A stretch of DNA of 64,000 bases from Thermosynechococcaceae cyanobacterium MS004 (GCA_022402525.1 JAKRSB010000141.1:26060-90059); one strand, 5' to 3'. Shown: positions 9,236 to 19,787, counted from the stretch's first letter. Notes: generated from the letters alone by a model not told the origin. Program-made: numbers and translations.

Positions 9236-10177
9236 ATGCGTTGGCAGATGGGGCGCAAAAGCGACAACATTGAAGACCGTCGAGGAGGTGGCTCAGCCCC
9301 TCAGGCTGCGTTAGGGGGCAGCGTAGGGGTTCTTGTTCTTGCGCTGATTGCAATGGCCTTGGGCATTGACCCCAGCGTGGTGCTGAACTCTAGCTCCATT
9401 GATTCGGGTGCAGATAGCCCAAGTTTGCAGAATCCGAATCTGCAGAATCCGAATCTGCAGAATCCTAGCTCGCAGAACCCTAATCTGCCAGCTCGCCGCT
9501 CTCGTCCAGGGGCGGCTCCAGTCCCTCCTGGTCAAGATCAGCTTGCGCAGTTTGTCTCGGTGGTCTTGGCCGATACAGAAGATACCTGGCGATCGCTTTT
9601 TCGCGAGATGGGCCGCACCTATGAAGATCCAAAGCTGGTTTTATTTTCTGATTCTGTAAATTCAGCCTGTGGGTTTGCCAAGTCTGCCGTGGGGCCTTTC
9701 TACTGCCCAAGCGATCGCAAAGTATACATTGACCTGAGTTTTTATCAGGATCTTAAAAATCTCCACCAAGCGCCAGGCGACTTTGCCCAGGCCTACGTCA
9801 TTGCCCATGAGGTGGGGCACCATGTCCAGAATTTACTGGGCATTTCAAGAAAGGTCCAGTCCCTCCAGCAGCAAGTCAGTCAGGTTCAGGCCAATCAGCT
9901 TTCAGTGCGCCAAGAGCTACAGGCAGACTGCTTTGCTGGCGTATGGGCACACAGAGCCCAGGCCGAGCGACAAATCTTAGAAGCCGGAGACATTGAAGAA
10001 GCCCTCAACGCGGCCAGCCAAATTGGCGATGATCACCTCCAGCAGCAGTCTCGCGGCTACGTGACGCCGGAGTCCTTTACCCACGGTTCCTCAGCGCAGC
10101 GGGTGCAGTGGTTTACCAGAGGGTTTAAGACCGGAAATGTGTCTCAGTGCAACACCTTTGAAGCTTCTGCAACGTGA
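9236..10177 (+). CDS. Neutral zinc metallopeptidase, YpfJ family
   Basis: This is a 313-residue membrane-anchored protein of the YpfJ/PF04228 zinc metallopeptidase family. A single transmembrane helix (about 25-44) is followed by a disordered linker. The C-terminal peptidase domain contains HEVGH at residues 191-195 and a downstream ELQADCFAG segment that supplies the third ligand. The start fits the family opening MRWQ.GR.S.NIEDRR. The linker (about 64-84) has tandem NPNLQ-type pentapeptides encoded by near-identical 15-bp units (9425-9486). The substrate is unknown. It is flanked by ilvC and pgi on the same strand with gaps of 71 and 85 bases. Confidence 0.9.
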   Translation: MRWQMGRKSDNIEDRRGGGSAPQAALGGSVGVLVLALIAMALGIDPSVVLNSSSIDSGADSPSLQNPNLQNPNLQNPSSQNPNLPARRSRPGAAPVPPGQDQLAQFVSVVLADTEDTWRSLFREMGRTYEDPKLVLFSDSVNSACGFAKSAVGPFYCPSDRKVYIDLSFYQDLKNLHQAPGDFAQAYVIAHEVGHHVQNLLGISRKVQSLQQQVSQVQANQLSVRQELQADCFAGVWAHRAQAERQILEAGDIEEALNAASQIGDDHLQQQSRGYVTPESFTHGSSAQRVQWFTRGFKTGNVSQCNTFEASAT

Positions 10178-10262
10178 GGGATTGCCCAAAATGTAGTGAT
10201 CGCATTCATCAATCCACTCAGCAACAGGGTATCGTTAGACCAACCGCACTCAAGTAACGAGA

Positions 10263-11846
10263 ATGGATCCAGCTCAACTCTGGCAACGCTATCAAGATTG
10301 GCTCTACTACCACGAGGGGCTAGAAATCTACCTCGATATCAGTCGCATGACCTTCACCGAAGCGCAGGTCGAAGCGCTGCTGCCCAAATTTGATCGGGCT
10401 TTTGCTGACATGGTTGCTCTAGAAAAAGGAGCGATCGCCAACCCAGACGAAAACCGAATGGTCGGCCACTACTGGCTCCGCAACCCCGACCTGGCCCCTA
10501 CGCCAGCGCTCAAAGCAGACGTAGTCAATACGCTCCAAAAAATTGAAGACTTTACCCAGGGTGTGCATACTGGACGCATCCATCCGCCCCTAGCGCCGAA
10601 ATTTACCGATATTTTGTCCATTGGCATTGGTGGCTCCGCCCTCGGCCCCGAATTTGTGGCCCAGGCCCTGGCTCCAACCCATGCGCCTTTAGCCATTCAC
10701 TTTCTCAACAATACTGACCCCGACGGCATTGATCGGGTACTCACCGCCCTTCAGGATCGGCTGGCGACAACCTTAGTAATCGTCATTTCTAAGTCCGGCA
10801 GCACCCCCGAACCCCGCAACGGAATGCTGGAAACCCAAAAACGCTTTCGCGATCGCGGCCTAAACTTTGCCCAGCAGGCCGTCGCCGTTACGGGTGAAGG
10901 GAGTCAGCTTGACCAAGTCGCCAAAGGTGAAGGCTGGATTGATAGCTTTCCCATGCATGACTGGGTGGGAGGACGCACCTCTGAAATGTCCGCCGTAGGA
11001 CTCCTGCCTGCCGCCCTTCAGGGCATTGCCATCCGCGAACTCCTGGAGGGCGCAAAAATGATGGATGAGGCCACCCGCGTCCCGTCCCTGCGCCAAAATC
11101 CAGCGGCACTCTTGGCCCTAAGCTGGTATCTGGTGGGTGAGGGTAAGGGCCTAAAGGACATGGTAGTCCTGCCCTACAAAGATAGCCTTCAGCTTTTTAG
11201 CCGCTATCTCCAGCAGCTTGTCATGGAGTCCTTGGGCAAAGAATATGACCTAGACGGCAACGTGGTGAATCAGGGCATTGCGGTCTACGGCAACAAAGGC
11301 TCCACCGACCAGCACGCCTATGTTCAACAGCTCCGTGAAGGGTTATCTAACTTTTTTGCCACCTTTATTGAGGTCTTAAAAGACCGCGAAGGCCCCTCCA
11401 TTAACCTAGAGCCTAACGTGACCGCAGGGGATTACCTGTCCGGATTCTTACTCGGCACCCGTGAAGCGCTCTACGAAAAAGGTCGAGACTCCATTACCCT
11501 CACCCTCCCGACCGTCAACCCCAAGCAGGTGGGTGCCCTCATTGCACTTTACGAGCGTGCTGTAGGGCTCTATGCGTCGCTAGTCAACGTCAATGCCTAC
11601 CACCAGCCTGGCGTTGAAGCTGGCAAAAAAGCCGCCGCCAATACCCTAGCCCTTCAGCAAAGTCTGATTGAAAGTCTGGGGCAGGTGGGGGGAGCCGTCA
11701 CGATTCAGGATCTAGCCGCCAAGGTGGGTGCAGGCGATCGCATTGAAACGGTCTACAAAATTCTGCGGCACCTCCACGCCAACGAGCGGCTTCAGCTAGA
11801 GGGTTCTTTCGCTCAGCCAGGGCAGTTGCGAGTGACTCGTCTTTAA
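10263..11846 (+). CDS. pgi: Glucose-6-phosphate isomerase
   Basis: This cytosolic enzyme interconverts glucose-6-phosphate and fructose-6-phosphate in glycolysis and in the oxidative pentose phosphate cycle, which cyanobacteria use in the dark. The 527-residue protein has the phosphosugar-binding [12 protein letters not shown] near 121, [11 protein letters not shown] near 183, the catalytic region [15 protein letters not shown] near 344, and a C-terminal lysine region with [10 protein letters not shown] near 463. The C-terminus carries an extra winged-helix-like extension (about 485-527) seen in cyanobacterial PGIs. Confidence 0.98.
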   Translation: MDPAQLWQRYQDWLYYHEGLEIYLDISRMTFTEAQVEALLPKFDRAFADMVALEKGAIANPDENRMVGHYWLRNPDLAPTPALKADVVNTLQKIEDFTQGVHTGRIHPPLAPKFTDILSIGIGGSALGPEFVAQALAPTHAPLAIHFLNNTDPDGIDRVLTALQDRLATTLVIVISKSGSTPEPRNGMLETQKRFRDRGLNFAQQAVAVTGEGSQLDQVAKGEGWIDSFPMHDWVGGRTSEMSAVGLLPAALQGIAIRELLEGAKMMDEATRVPSLRQNPAALLALSWYLVGEGKGLKDMVVLPYKDSLQLFSRYLQQLVMESLGKEYDLDGNVVNQGIAVYGNKGSTDQHAYVQQLREGLSNFFATFIEVLKDREGPSINLEPNVTAGDYLSGFLLGTREALYEKGRDSITLTLPTVNPKQVGALIALYERAVGLYASLVNVNAYHQPGVEAGKKAAANTLALQQSLIESLGQVGGAVTIQDLAAKVGAGDRIETVYKILRHLHANERLQLEGSFAQPGQLRVTRL

Positions 11847-11908
11847 GCAGCAGCGCGAGTTGAGTCAGCGTCTCTCGCCCTTGCCTGAGCGCCTAAAATA
11901 GACAGGTT

Positions 11909-12067
11909 ATGGCCTACGCTATGTCTCCAGAGGGGTCGCACCGGATTGAACAGTCTCAGGCTCTGCCAGACCTCAAGATTGCAGTTTTGACAGAAGCCCT
12001 TCAGCGATCGCGCCAGAGCGATCAGTCTGTGGTTGGCGCGTGGCTGATGACGCAGTTTCAGCCCTAG
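11909..12067 (+). CDS. Possible 52-residue small protein
   Basis: A short open frame lies in the 312-base gap after pgi. It runs ATG to TAG and would give 52 residues; an internal ATG at 11921 would give 48. The product is polar and helical (DLKIAVLTEALQRSRQSDQSVVGAWLMTQFQP), without membrane segment or cysteine. Only a weak ribosome-like AGG precedes it. Codon use looks like the neighbouring genes and a HIP1-like site lies inside it. I recognise no family, and it may be spurious. The rest of the gap shows nothing I can name. Confidence 0.35.
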   Translation: MAYAMSPEGSHRIEQSQALPDLKIAVLTEALQRSRQSDQSVVGAWLMTQFQP

Positions 12068-12158
12068 AGGCGGGCATACTATGGGGGCAGAGGCGACAAA
12101 ATCGGCAAACTTTGCGCAGCCTCGCTAGGATAGAAACCATCGCCCTCATGGAACCCCT

Positions 12159-12548
12159 ATGGACGAGAACTTACAGGATCTTTTAGCCAGCCCCACGCTC
12201 CATCGCCTTCGCCTTTTTACTTACCTGATTCCAGTCTTTGGTATGGTGCCTGCGGTTTGGACAATGACCCAGGGCAAGCGCGATCGCCAGTATCGTCCCA
12301 TCAGCCGGCTGGCGCTGGGGCTAGGGAGTCTGTGGCTGCTGGGCTATTTTGGACTTAATTCAGCCCTGTCCCCGTCCGAAAGCGGCATGAGCGCTCAGAT
12401 GTCGCTGATGCTTATCCAGACGGTATTTACATCGGGCTATTTTGTTCTGTGCCTAGGGCTGATGGTGCGGCTCTGGAAGCAGAGAGCCACGGGTCTATCC
12501 GACTTAAGCCAAAGTCTTAAAGTTCTCTCGGCTAAATCTTTACCCTAG
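12159..12548 (+). CDS. Small multi-pass membrane protein
   Basis: This 129-residue protein has three hydrophobic segments (about 17-35, 50-70 and 85-108) separated by short basic loops (QGKRDRQYRP). The layout resembles small DUF4870-like membrane proteins, but I cannot assign it with confidence. It ends 6 bases before a membrane GTPase gene and is very likely co-transcribed and perhaps functionally linked with it. Confidence 0.75.
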   Translation: MDENLQDLLASPTLHRLRLFTYLIPVFGMVPAVWTMTQGKRDRQYRPISRLALGLGSLWLLGYFGLNSALSPSESGMSAQMSLMLIQTVFTSGYFVLCLGLMVRLWKQRATGLSDLSQSLKVLSAKSLP

Positions 12549-12554
12549 CTGCCC

Positions 12555-14117
12555 ATGCGTCTTTCTCGGTTCGCTTTGCTGCTGCTCGGCTTTGGGGCTG
12601 TCCTGGGGCTGATGGTGTGGCTGGCGACGACGCTGGTTCAGCTTTATGGCACCATTGCGGCCTCCTCAGTCTTTTTGGCAAATCTGCTGCTGGGGGGTCT
12701 GATTACGCTGTTTATTGCCTTGGCTGGGGTGGTGATCTATTACGGGGTGGTGTTTAGCCATCCAAAGCGAAAGTCTTCTGCTGACACAGTACTGCCTCCC
12801 CACAAAACTGGGGTTGCAGAGAAAGCCCTAGACGCCATCCGCGCCCAGGTGGATCAAATTCAAGATGAAGTTGCGCGTCAGGTGCTGCGGGTGCGATCGC
12901 AGGAAATTGAGCAGGCTCTCAAGTACCGCGAACTTCAGATTGTGGTGTTTGGCACTGGCTCAGCGGGCAAGACTTCTTTAGTCAATGCGCTCCTGGGGCG
13001 GATGGCGGGGGAAGTTTCACCCACCCTCGGCACCACGACCGTTGGCGAAACCTATCGCCTGGAGCTAAAGGGCATTCAGCGAGATTTATTGATTACCGAT
13101 ACCCCTGGCCTACTAGAAGTAGGCGTTGCGGGGACAGCACGAGAGCAGGCCGCTCGTCAGCTTGCCACCGAGGCAGACCTGTTGCTATTTGTGGTGGATG
13201 CAGACCTCACCCAGTCGGAATACAGTGCCCTGGAATCGCTGCGCCAGATCGGAAAGCGCTTCATCCTGGTCTTTAACAAAGTCGATCGCTACACTGCCTC
13301 AGACCGCGACAGAATTCTGCAAAAGCTCCAGACACATCTCCAGAAGGGGTCAGAAACTCAATCGCCAGACTCCGTGGTGGCGATCGCCGCAAATCCTCAG
13401 CCCATCCGCCTCGACAACGGCGAAGTGCTCCAGCAACAGCCTAAGATCCTAGGGCTCCTGCGGCAGCTTGTCGCTATTTTGCGAACCGAAGGCGAGGAGC
13501 TTCTGGCCGATAATATTTTGCTCCAGGCCCAGCGCCTCGGTGAAGATGTACGGCAGATGATTGACGAGGAGCGATCGCGCAAAGCGGCAAAGCTAGTGGA
13601 TCGCTTTCAGTGGATTGGGGCAGGCGTGATCTGGGTGACGCCGCTGCCCGTGGTGGATCTGCTGGCAACGGCAGTGGTCAATGCCCAAATGGTTGTAGAA
13701 ATTGGGAGGGTCTACGGCTGTGAGATGGACTTCGAGCGGGGCAAGGAATTAGCGCTGTCTCTGGCCAAAACCCTAGCTGGGCTTGGGATTTTGACGGGGG
13801 TCGTAGAAGTGGTGACGACGGCTCTGGAGTTGAGCGTGGGCGGCTACGTTGTTGGCAAATCCATTCAGAGCATTAGCGCAGCCTACCTCACCCGCATTGC
13901 CGGGAAAAGCTTCGTAGAATACTTCCGCAACGACCAAGACTGGGGTGATGGCGGCATCTCTGGGGTTGTGCAGCGCCAGTTTGAGCTAAACCGCCGCGAT
14001 GCTTTTGTCAAAGCCTTTGTCAAAGAAGCGATCGCGCAGCTCCCCAAAGAAGCGATGAATCTTCTCAATCCCAAGTTCACTTCAGCCGATCAAGTCACCG
14101 AGCAAGAACAGCACTAG
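12555..14117 (+). CDS. Membrane-anchored GTPase with DUF697 domain
   Basis: This 520-residue protein has two N-terminal transmembrane helices (about 5-27 and 40-66), a short coiled stretch and a Ras-like/Era-type GTPase domain. The G motifs are clear: G1 GTGSAGKT at 133-140, G3 DTPG at 182-185 and G4 NKVD at 241-244. The C-terminal part (about 345-500), with hydrophobic helices and an IGAGVIWVTPLP stretch, matches the DUF697 region of YcjF-like proteins. Such proteins are proposed to act at membranes, but the family role is not settled. It follows a small membrane protein by 6 bases. Confidence 0.88.
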   Translation: MRLSRFALLLLGFGAVLGLMVWLATTLVQLYGTIAASSVFLANLLLGGLITLFIALAGVVIYYGVVFSHPKRKSSADTVLPPHKTGVAEKALDAIRAQVDQIQDEVARQVLRVRSQEIEQALKYRELQIVVFGTGSAGKTSLVNALLGRMAGEVSPTLGTTTVGETYRLELKGIQRDLLITDTPGLLEVGVAGTAREQAARQLATEADLLLFVVDADLTQSEYSALESLRQIGKRFILVFNKVDRYTASDRDRILQKLQTHLQKGSETQSPDSVVAIAANPQPIRLDNGEVLQQQPKILGLLRQLVAILRTEGEELLADNILLQAQRLGEDVRQMIDEERSRKAAKLVDRFQWIGAGVIWVTPLPVVDLLATAVVNAQMVVEIGRVYGCEMDFERGKELALSLAKTLAGLGILTGVVEVVTTALELSVGGYVVGKSIQSISAAYLTRIAGKSFVEYFRNDQDWGDGGISGVVQRQFELNRRDAFVKAFVKEAIAQLPKEAMNLLNPKFTSADQVTEQEQH

Positions 14118-14496
14118 CCATTGCTGAACGTGACGCTCTCAGAGAAATTTCAGGGCAAAACTCCGGTATCTAACCACACAGAAACTCTCTGACAGCCTTG
14201 ATATGTATACCGGATGCACGGCTGCATCGATGGCCGGATGTTTGTTTCGTCAGCCTTTTGTCAACCTTGAGCCAACCTTGAGTCAGCCTTTTATCAACCT
14301 TGAGTCAGCAGATGGTTTAGAAATGGGTGCCTGTTGACTGGCAAAGGTTTGATACTCCCTCTCTACCCTAAAGGAGCCGTCAAAGCGGCCTTGATTTTGG
14401 ACTGATGGACAAAACAAAGAGTTTCGACACCTATGTTTCCCTCAAAAAATGCCTGAAACCCTTACAGAGTGTCAGGCACCAAATTTCAAACGATGT

Positions 14497-14574
14497 GGTG
14501 TCAAGAATATCCAATGGGATGACCTCACAGAAGCAATTCCAGCCTTTGCAACCGTCTTCTTTATTCTCTTGGGC
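14497..14574 (+). pseudogene. Remnant of an AzgA/NCS2-type guanine/hypoxanthine permease
   Basis: A short stretch of frame within 14449-14724 reads VKNIQWDDLTEAIPAFATV. This resembles the conserved late segment of AzgA/PbuG-type purine permeases, where I(D/N)W.D.TEAIPAF.T is a family hallmark. The match covers about 25 residues and then breaks off, and no full transporter frame exists on either side. It lies directly upstream of guanine deaminase, where a purine permease would make sense. I read it as the relic of a deleted or decayed transporter. The rest of 14118-14623 holds only small word repeats (such as CAACCTTGAGTCAGC near 14265-14310) and no other gene I can support. Confidence 0.6.
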
Positions 14575-14623
14575 TTCAAGAACGTAACGTCAACATCACA
14601 CAAGGCTGAGGATCCAGAGGGTA

Positions 14624-15970
14624 ATGGGTATAGTTCCAGCGGAATTAAGCTCAACGGAGCTAAGCGCTATTCGCGGTGCATTTTTAGACTTTGTGGGCGA
14701 TCCGTTTTTTCAGTCCGTCGCTGAAAGCGTGCGCTATCTGCCGGATGGGCTGTTGGTACTCAAGGACGGTACGATCGCCGACTTTGGCCCCTACGATCAG
14801 CTCCAGGCAAAGTACGGAAAGGTTAAGACCACCCATTACCCTGACAAGCTGATTCTGCCAGGGTTTATCGATATCCATATCCACTACCCGCAGACCGAAA
14901 TGATTGCCTCCTACGGGGCACAGCTCATGGAGTGGCTGGAAACCTATACTTTTCCCACCGAAGCAAAGTTCAAAGATACAGTCTATGCCCGCCACATTGC
15001 AGAGTTTTTCCTAGATGAGCTTCTGCGCAATGGCACCACCACCGCCCTTGTCCTGCCCACAACCTTTCCTCAATCCGTTGAGGTACTTTTCGAGGAAGCG
15101 CAGCGGCGCAATATGCGACTGATTGCGGGACAGGTGCTCATGTCCCGCAACGCGCCTGAAGATTTGCTCACCCCTGCCCAAACGGCATACAGCCAGATGC
15201 GCGAACAAATTCAGAAGTGGCACGGTAAGGGGCGATCGCTCTATGCCATTACGCCCCGCTTTGCCGTGACTTGCACCGAGGAAGAATTACAGCTTGCGGG
15301 CAGCCTCGCCGCAGAATTTCCTGAAGTGTACGTTCACACCCATCTCGCTGAAAACAAAAAGGAAGTTGCCCTGACCGCCGAGCTGTTTCCAGACCGCTCC
15401 GACTACCTCAACGTCTACGAACACTATGGCCTCGTGCGAGATCGCGCCGTGTTTGCCCACTGCATCCAGCTTGATGAGTCCGCCTTTGAGCGGCTGTCTC
15501 AGGCCGGGGCCACCATTGCCTTTTGCCCCACATCCAACCTCTTTTTAGGGAGCGGCCTATTTCCGCTGCACCAAGCCAAACATACAGAGCACCCCATTAA
15601 AGTGGGCCTTGCCACCGATGTGGGGGGCGGCACCAGCTTCTCTCAGCTCCAAACTATGGCGGCGGCCTATCAGGTCATGCAGCTTCAGGGCAAAAGCCTC
15701 TCCCCTTTTCAGGCGTTTTATCTGGCCACCTTGGGCGCTGCTCAGTCCCTATCCCTAGAGGACAAGCTCGGTAACTTTGCGATCGCCAAAGAAGCCGACT
15801 TCATTGTGCTAGATGCCCAGGCGACCCCCCTCATGCAGCTTCGCAATCCAGTGCCCGTCCCCCAGTCCATTGAGGCGATCGCCACCACCCTGTTTGCCAT
15901 CATGCTGCTGGGAGATGACCGAGCCATCACCGCAACCTACGTTGGTGGAGCCTTAACGACAAAACTTTAG
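14624..15970 (+). CDS. guaD: Guanine deaminase
   Basis: This amidohydrolase deaminates guanine to xanthine, releasing ammonia for purine salvage or nitrogen recycling. The 448-residue protein has the zinc-binding HIHYPQ motif (H85, H87), the substrate loop LMEWLETYTFPTE characteristic of guanine deaminases, HTHLAENKKE near 240, FAHCIQLDE near 277 and the TDVGGGTS metal motif near 330. All needed ligands appear present. An AGAGG lies only 3 bases before the ATG, so translation may be weak or begin slightly further in. The upstream region carries the relic of a purine permease. A convergent small membrane protein gene lies 47 bases downstream. Confidence 0.95.
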   Translation: MGIVPAELSSTELSAIRGAFLDFVGDPFFQSVAESVRYLPDGLLVLKDGTIADFGPYDQLQAKYGKVKTTHYPDKLILPGFIDIHIHYPQTEMIASYGAQLMEWLETYTFPTEAKFKDTVYARHIAEFFLDELLRNGTTTALVLPTTFPQSVEVLFEEAQRRNMRLIAGQVLMSRNAPEDLLTPAQTAYSQMREQIQKWHGKGRSLYAITPRFAVTCTEEELQLAGSLAAEFPEVYVHTHLAENKKEVALTAELFPDRSDYLNVYEHYGLVRDRAVFAHCIQLDESAFERLSQAGATIAFCPTSNLFLGSGLFPLHQAKHTEHPIKVGLATDVGGGTSFSQLQTMAAAYQVMQLQGKSLSPFQAFYLATLGAAQSLSLEDKLGNFAIAKEADFIVLDAQATPLMQLRNPVPVPQSIEAIATTLFAIMLLGDDRAITATYVGGALTTKL

Positions 15971-16017
15971 TGACAAAACCTTAACGACCAACCCAGTCCC
16001 CCTGACTGCAAACCAGT

Positions 16018-16311
16018 CTAATTGGGCGGTCGCTTCTTTGTAATGGACAGCATGGGCAGTTCGGATTGGGAAGACTGAGGCGGCAAGTAGTGCTGCACCG
16101 TCTGCTCAGCAAAAAGGTCAGCGCGGCGCTGGCTTTGGCTCCACTTAAGACCTAAGGCACCACCAACAACCACAAGACCCAGTACAGCTAGGCCACCATG
16201 ACCACTCATCCCGCCCAGCGCCAGATCGGCTGTTCCTACGGTAATCAAAAAGCTGACGATGGGGTCATGCCGAAAAGCAGATCTTATAAATCGGGGCAAA
16301 AAGATATTCAT
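16018..16311 (-). CDS. Small membrane protein of unknown function
   Basis: The frame opens at 16410, but the first 33 residues look random. The ATG at 16309-16311 gives 97 residues starting MNIFLPRFIRSAFRHDP. Two adjoining hydrophobic stretches (about 17-36 and 40-55) are followed by a polar tail (QSQRRADLFAEQTVQHYLPPQ). The pattern is like conserved small cyanobacterial membrane proteins, but I cannot name one. It lies 126 bases downstream of the high-light-inducible gene on the same strand. Confidence 0.6.
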   Translation of the reverse strand: MNIFLPRFIRSAFRHDPIVSFLITVGTADLALGGMSGHGGLAVLGLVVVGGALGLKWSQSQRRADLFAEQTVQHYLPPQSSQSELPMLSITKKRPPN

Positions 16312-16437
16312 TGTGGCGTTAAAACATCCCGTCGTGAAGTTGAAGATCGCCAGATTATACCCAAACGTGATTGGTTTATTGGGGGCTTTAATACCCAAGC
16401 GAATACTCAAGTTAGCTCAAGCCAAAGCCACCCTGGG

Positions 16438-16623
16438 CTAAAAGCCTAACCATGTTAAAACGCCTTTTCCCGTTATCGCTTCAATGACAACGGCGGCGAC
16501 AAAGCCTATCATGGCAGCGCGGCCATTAAGCCGTTCAACATAGTCATTAAACCCATACTTAGGGGTTGAATCTCTGGGAAGCTGGGTGGGCTGTGAAACG
16601 GGTTTGGGTGCGGATTGGGTCAT
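16438..16623 (-). CDS. High-light-inducible protein (HLIP, one-helix CAB-like)
   Basis: This is a 61-residue thylakoid membrane protein of the chlorophyll a/b-binding-like HLIP/SCP family, which binds chlorophyll and carotenoid and protects photosystem II assembly under light stress. The signature ERLNGRAAMIGF (ExxNGRxAMxG) and one membrane helix running into TGKGVLTWLGF are clear. A frame extension to 16677 exists, but the internal ATG at 16623 gives the usual length. It lies between a small membrane protein gene and folP, all on the minus strand. Confidence 0.95.
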   Translation of the reverse strand: MTQSAPKPVSQPTQLPRDSTPKYGFNDYVERLNGRAAMIGFVAAVVIEAITGKGVLTWLGF

Positions 16624-16781
16624 GGAAACACCAAGGGTATTCTGATTTTTGAGCTGCTGACTTTTGTTCTGCTGCATCGTAACAGTCTACGGGCTACTTT
16701 TGCGACTCTCTTGCAGCTACATCTTTGCAACCATATTGATTTGCTGTTCTATTTTAATAATCTAGTCGATTTTCAGCTTGC

Positions 16782-17657
16782 TCATCTTACCTCTCGCCAA
16801 ACGGCATCGGCAACCCGACAAACATCGTGCATGACACCATCATGCACCCGCAAAATATCAGCCCCTCCCGCGATCGCCGAACAGCAGGCCGCTGCGGTTC
16901 CCCAGACCCGCTCCTTAGGGTCAGGTTGATTTAAGATGCCGCCAATAAAGCTTTTGCGAGAAGGCCCCACTAAAATCGGAGCATTGAGCGTGGTGAAGGC
17001 GCTCAGTTTTTTGAGTAGTTCCAGGCTTTGAGCCCCTGTTTTGGCAAAGCCAATCCCTGGGTCAACAGCAATATGGTGGGGCAAAACGCCCGCAGCAAGG
17101 GCGGCATCAATCCGCTCTTTTAGAAACGTCACAACCTCTCCCACCAAGTCTTCATAATCCGTAAGCTGCTGCATGGTCTGAGGCGTTCCCCGCAAATGCA
17201 TCAGAATAATGGGCACGCCCAACCTTGCTGCGGTAGCCAGCATTTCTGGGTCATAGGTTGCCCCCGACACGTCATTAATGATATCGGCTCCAGCCGCGAT
17301 CGCCGCCTCAGCCACAGCCGCCTTGGTCGTATCCACCGAAATCGGAATACTAGACGAGGCACGCAGCGCTTTAATCACGGGAACCACCCGATTTAGCTCC
17401 TCTTCCAGTCCTAGATCTACCGCATTGGGGCGTGTAGATTGGCCGCCCAGATCCAGAATATCCATCCCAGCAGCCACCAAGGCCTGCCCCTGAGCAACGG
17501 CCGCGTCCACAGAATCAAACAGTCTCCCATCACTGAAGCTATCTGGGGTCACATTCAGAATCCCCATCAGGTAGGTTTTTGTCCCCCAGTCAAAGGTCTG
17601 GCCACGAATGATCCAGGGCGACAGCTTTTCTGAAGTGGTCTTTGACTGGGAATTCAT
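16782..17657 (-). CDS. folP: Dihydropteroate synthase
   Basis: This enzyme joins p-aminobenzoate to dihydropterin pyrophosphate in folate synthesis. Starting at the ATG at 17655-17657 gives 291 residues; the frame extends to 17720 but the extra 21 residues are not family-like. Family motifs are present in order: MGILNVTPDSFSDGR, DLGGQSTRPNA, SVDTTKAAVAEAAI, DIINDVSG, ILMHLRGTPQTMQ, DPGIGFAKT, GPSRKSFIG and the C-terminal LRVHDG. No clear ribosome site precedes the chosen start. Confidence 0.96.
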   Translation of the reverse strand: MNSQSKTTSEKLSPWIIRGQTFDWGTKTYLMGILNVTPDSFSDGRLFDSVDAAVAQGQALVAAGMDILDLGGQSTRPNAVDLGLEEELNRVVPVIKALRASSSIPISVDTTKAAVAEAAIAAGADIINDVSGATYDPEMLATAARLGVPIILMHLRGTPQTMQQLTDYEDLVGEVVTFLKERIDAALAAGVLPHHIAVDPGIGFAKTGAQSLELLKKLSAFTTLNAPILVGPSRKSFIGGILNQPDPKERVWGTAAACCSAIAGGADILRVHDGVMHDVCRVADAVWREVR

Positions 17658-17949
17658 GCAAGAGCTGTAGGAAAGGTAATCATGCGGCAACACCGTGTAG
17701 ACCAGCCTCGACCAAGCCAATGAACCCTCAAGGTCAAGCGTCCCAGATCTACCTGACTAGCATTTAGAGATTTGGGCGATGGAATGTAGATTAAAATGGC
17801 GCACGGTAGAGTTAGCTGAGAAGCTACATGAATCGATGAAAGAACTTGGGAACTTTTCAGGAGAGCCTGGTTGTCTTCACTGTAGAGCCCGCTCATTCGC
17901 TAGAATTTGCTAGCTCACGGCCACTGCTTCCCTGGCTTACTCGATAATT

Positions 17950-18201
17950 ATGCAGAAGAATATTAACTTACTCTCTACCCTATTTGGTATTTTGTGCATT
18001 TACTTACTGAGCTATGCCTTCGCTAGAGTGTTCATTTTTCACGCAGTAGAACGTTACGCAGGCGCGGAAGGCAAAGGCTATCCAAGACAAGACTACATTG
18101 CTAAAAAGGATCGCCCTGCTGGAGAAGGATGGCAGTACCAGTTGTTTTTGCCTGCCATCAAAGCTGAAGAGGGTATTGTTAATTACTTCCACAATCTATA
18201 G
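17950..18201 (+). CDS. Small membrane-anchored protein of unknown function
   Basis: This 83-residue protein has an N-terminal membrane helix (about 6-28) and a polar, Tyr- and Gly-rich tail (EGKGYPRQDYIAKKDRPAGE). No family is recognised, though its size and layout fit the many small thylakoid or plasma membrane proteins of cyanobacteria. The ATG follows an AT-rich stretch. The upstream 290 bases between it and folP contain no gene I can support. Confidence 0.6.
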   Translation: MQKNINLLSTLFGILCIYLLSYAFARVFIFHAVERYAGAEGKGYPRQDYIAKKDRPAGEGWQYQLFLPAIKAEEGIVNYFHNL

Positions 18202-18410
18202 TCTGGCATTAGTCTGGTATTGAAAATTTCTGAAATACCTCCAGAGCGTAAGCCAGTCATTCATCCAGTCGATGTACAAGGCTCAAACTCCATAAAGTCA
18301 TTGGATCTAACAACTCCGATGCACACTGACTGCTGAGAGGTTAGCGATTGAAGTTCGAGGCTTGCTGCGGCTGAGATTGGGAAAGTTAGATAGAGTTTCT
18401 GTTAGGCAGA

Positions 18411-18599
18411 CTACTGTGGACGCTGAACCAAGGCAGGGGATGTAGCGGGGGTGCCTAGGGGGGCTGCTGTACTGGAGTAGTGAGCCATGATATAGACAGG
18501 CAAGCCAAGGGTCAAGAGGGCAATAAAGCCACCCACAAGGCTTTGTAAAGGACTTTGACTTTCCGGGCGGGGCTGGTCGACGGTACTATGAACTTCCAT
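18411..18599 (-). CDS. Single-helix small membrane protein
   Basis: This 62-residue protein has a polar N-terminus (MEVHSTVDQPRPESQSP), one membrane helix (about 19-40, LQSLVGGFIALLTLGLPVYIMAHY) and a short Pro/Ala-rich tail. It resembles in form the one-helix accessory subunits of photosynthetic complexes, but the sequence matches none that I know. About 210 non-coding bases lie on one side and 243 on the other. Confidence 0.6.
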   Translation of the reverse strand: MEVHSTVDQPRPESQSPLQSLVGGFIALLTLGLPVYIMAHYSSTAAPLGTPATSPALVQRPQ

Positions 18600-18821
18600 A
18601 AAAGCTTAAAACAAAGGGCAGTGGTGTACTGCGAGCAATAGGTTAAATCTATTACTAGTCTAGCACTCACCCAAGATACCGGACTGATCTCCATAAGGCT
18701 GTATCTGATACAACAACTGACAACGCCGCCTATAAAGCCACTTGCAAAATCATCAGCATGACAACTGGCCCAACAGCTTGTACAATCTGGCAAAATGGGC
18801 TAATCACCAAACCTTCAATAG

Positions 18822-19787
<966 letters not shown>

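Noticed and set aside
9425..9486. Tandem 15-bp units considered as a CRISPR-like array
   Set aside because: The units are contiguous without spacers and are in frame inside the metallopeptidase linker.
16312..16410. N-terminal extension of the membrane protein at 16018-16311
   Set aside because: The extra 33 residues have no membrane or family-like pattern, while the internal ATG gives a coherent protein.
17654..17896. 80-codon minus-strand frame upstream of folP
   Set aside because: It overlaps the folP start in another frame and its product has no recognisable features.
18512..18793. 93-codon minus-strand frame overlapping the single-helix membrane protein
   Set aside because: It overlaps the better-supported frame at 18411-18599, and the Cys-rich product looks random.
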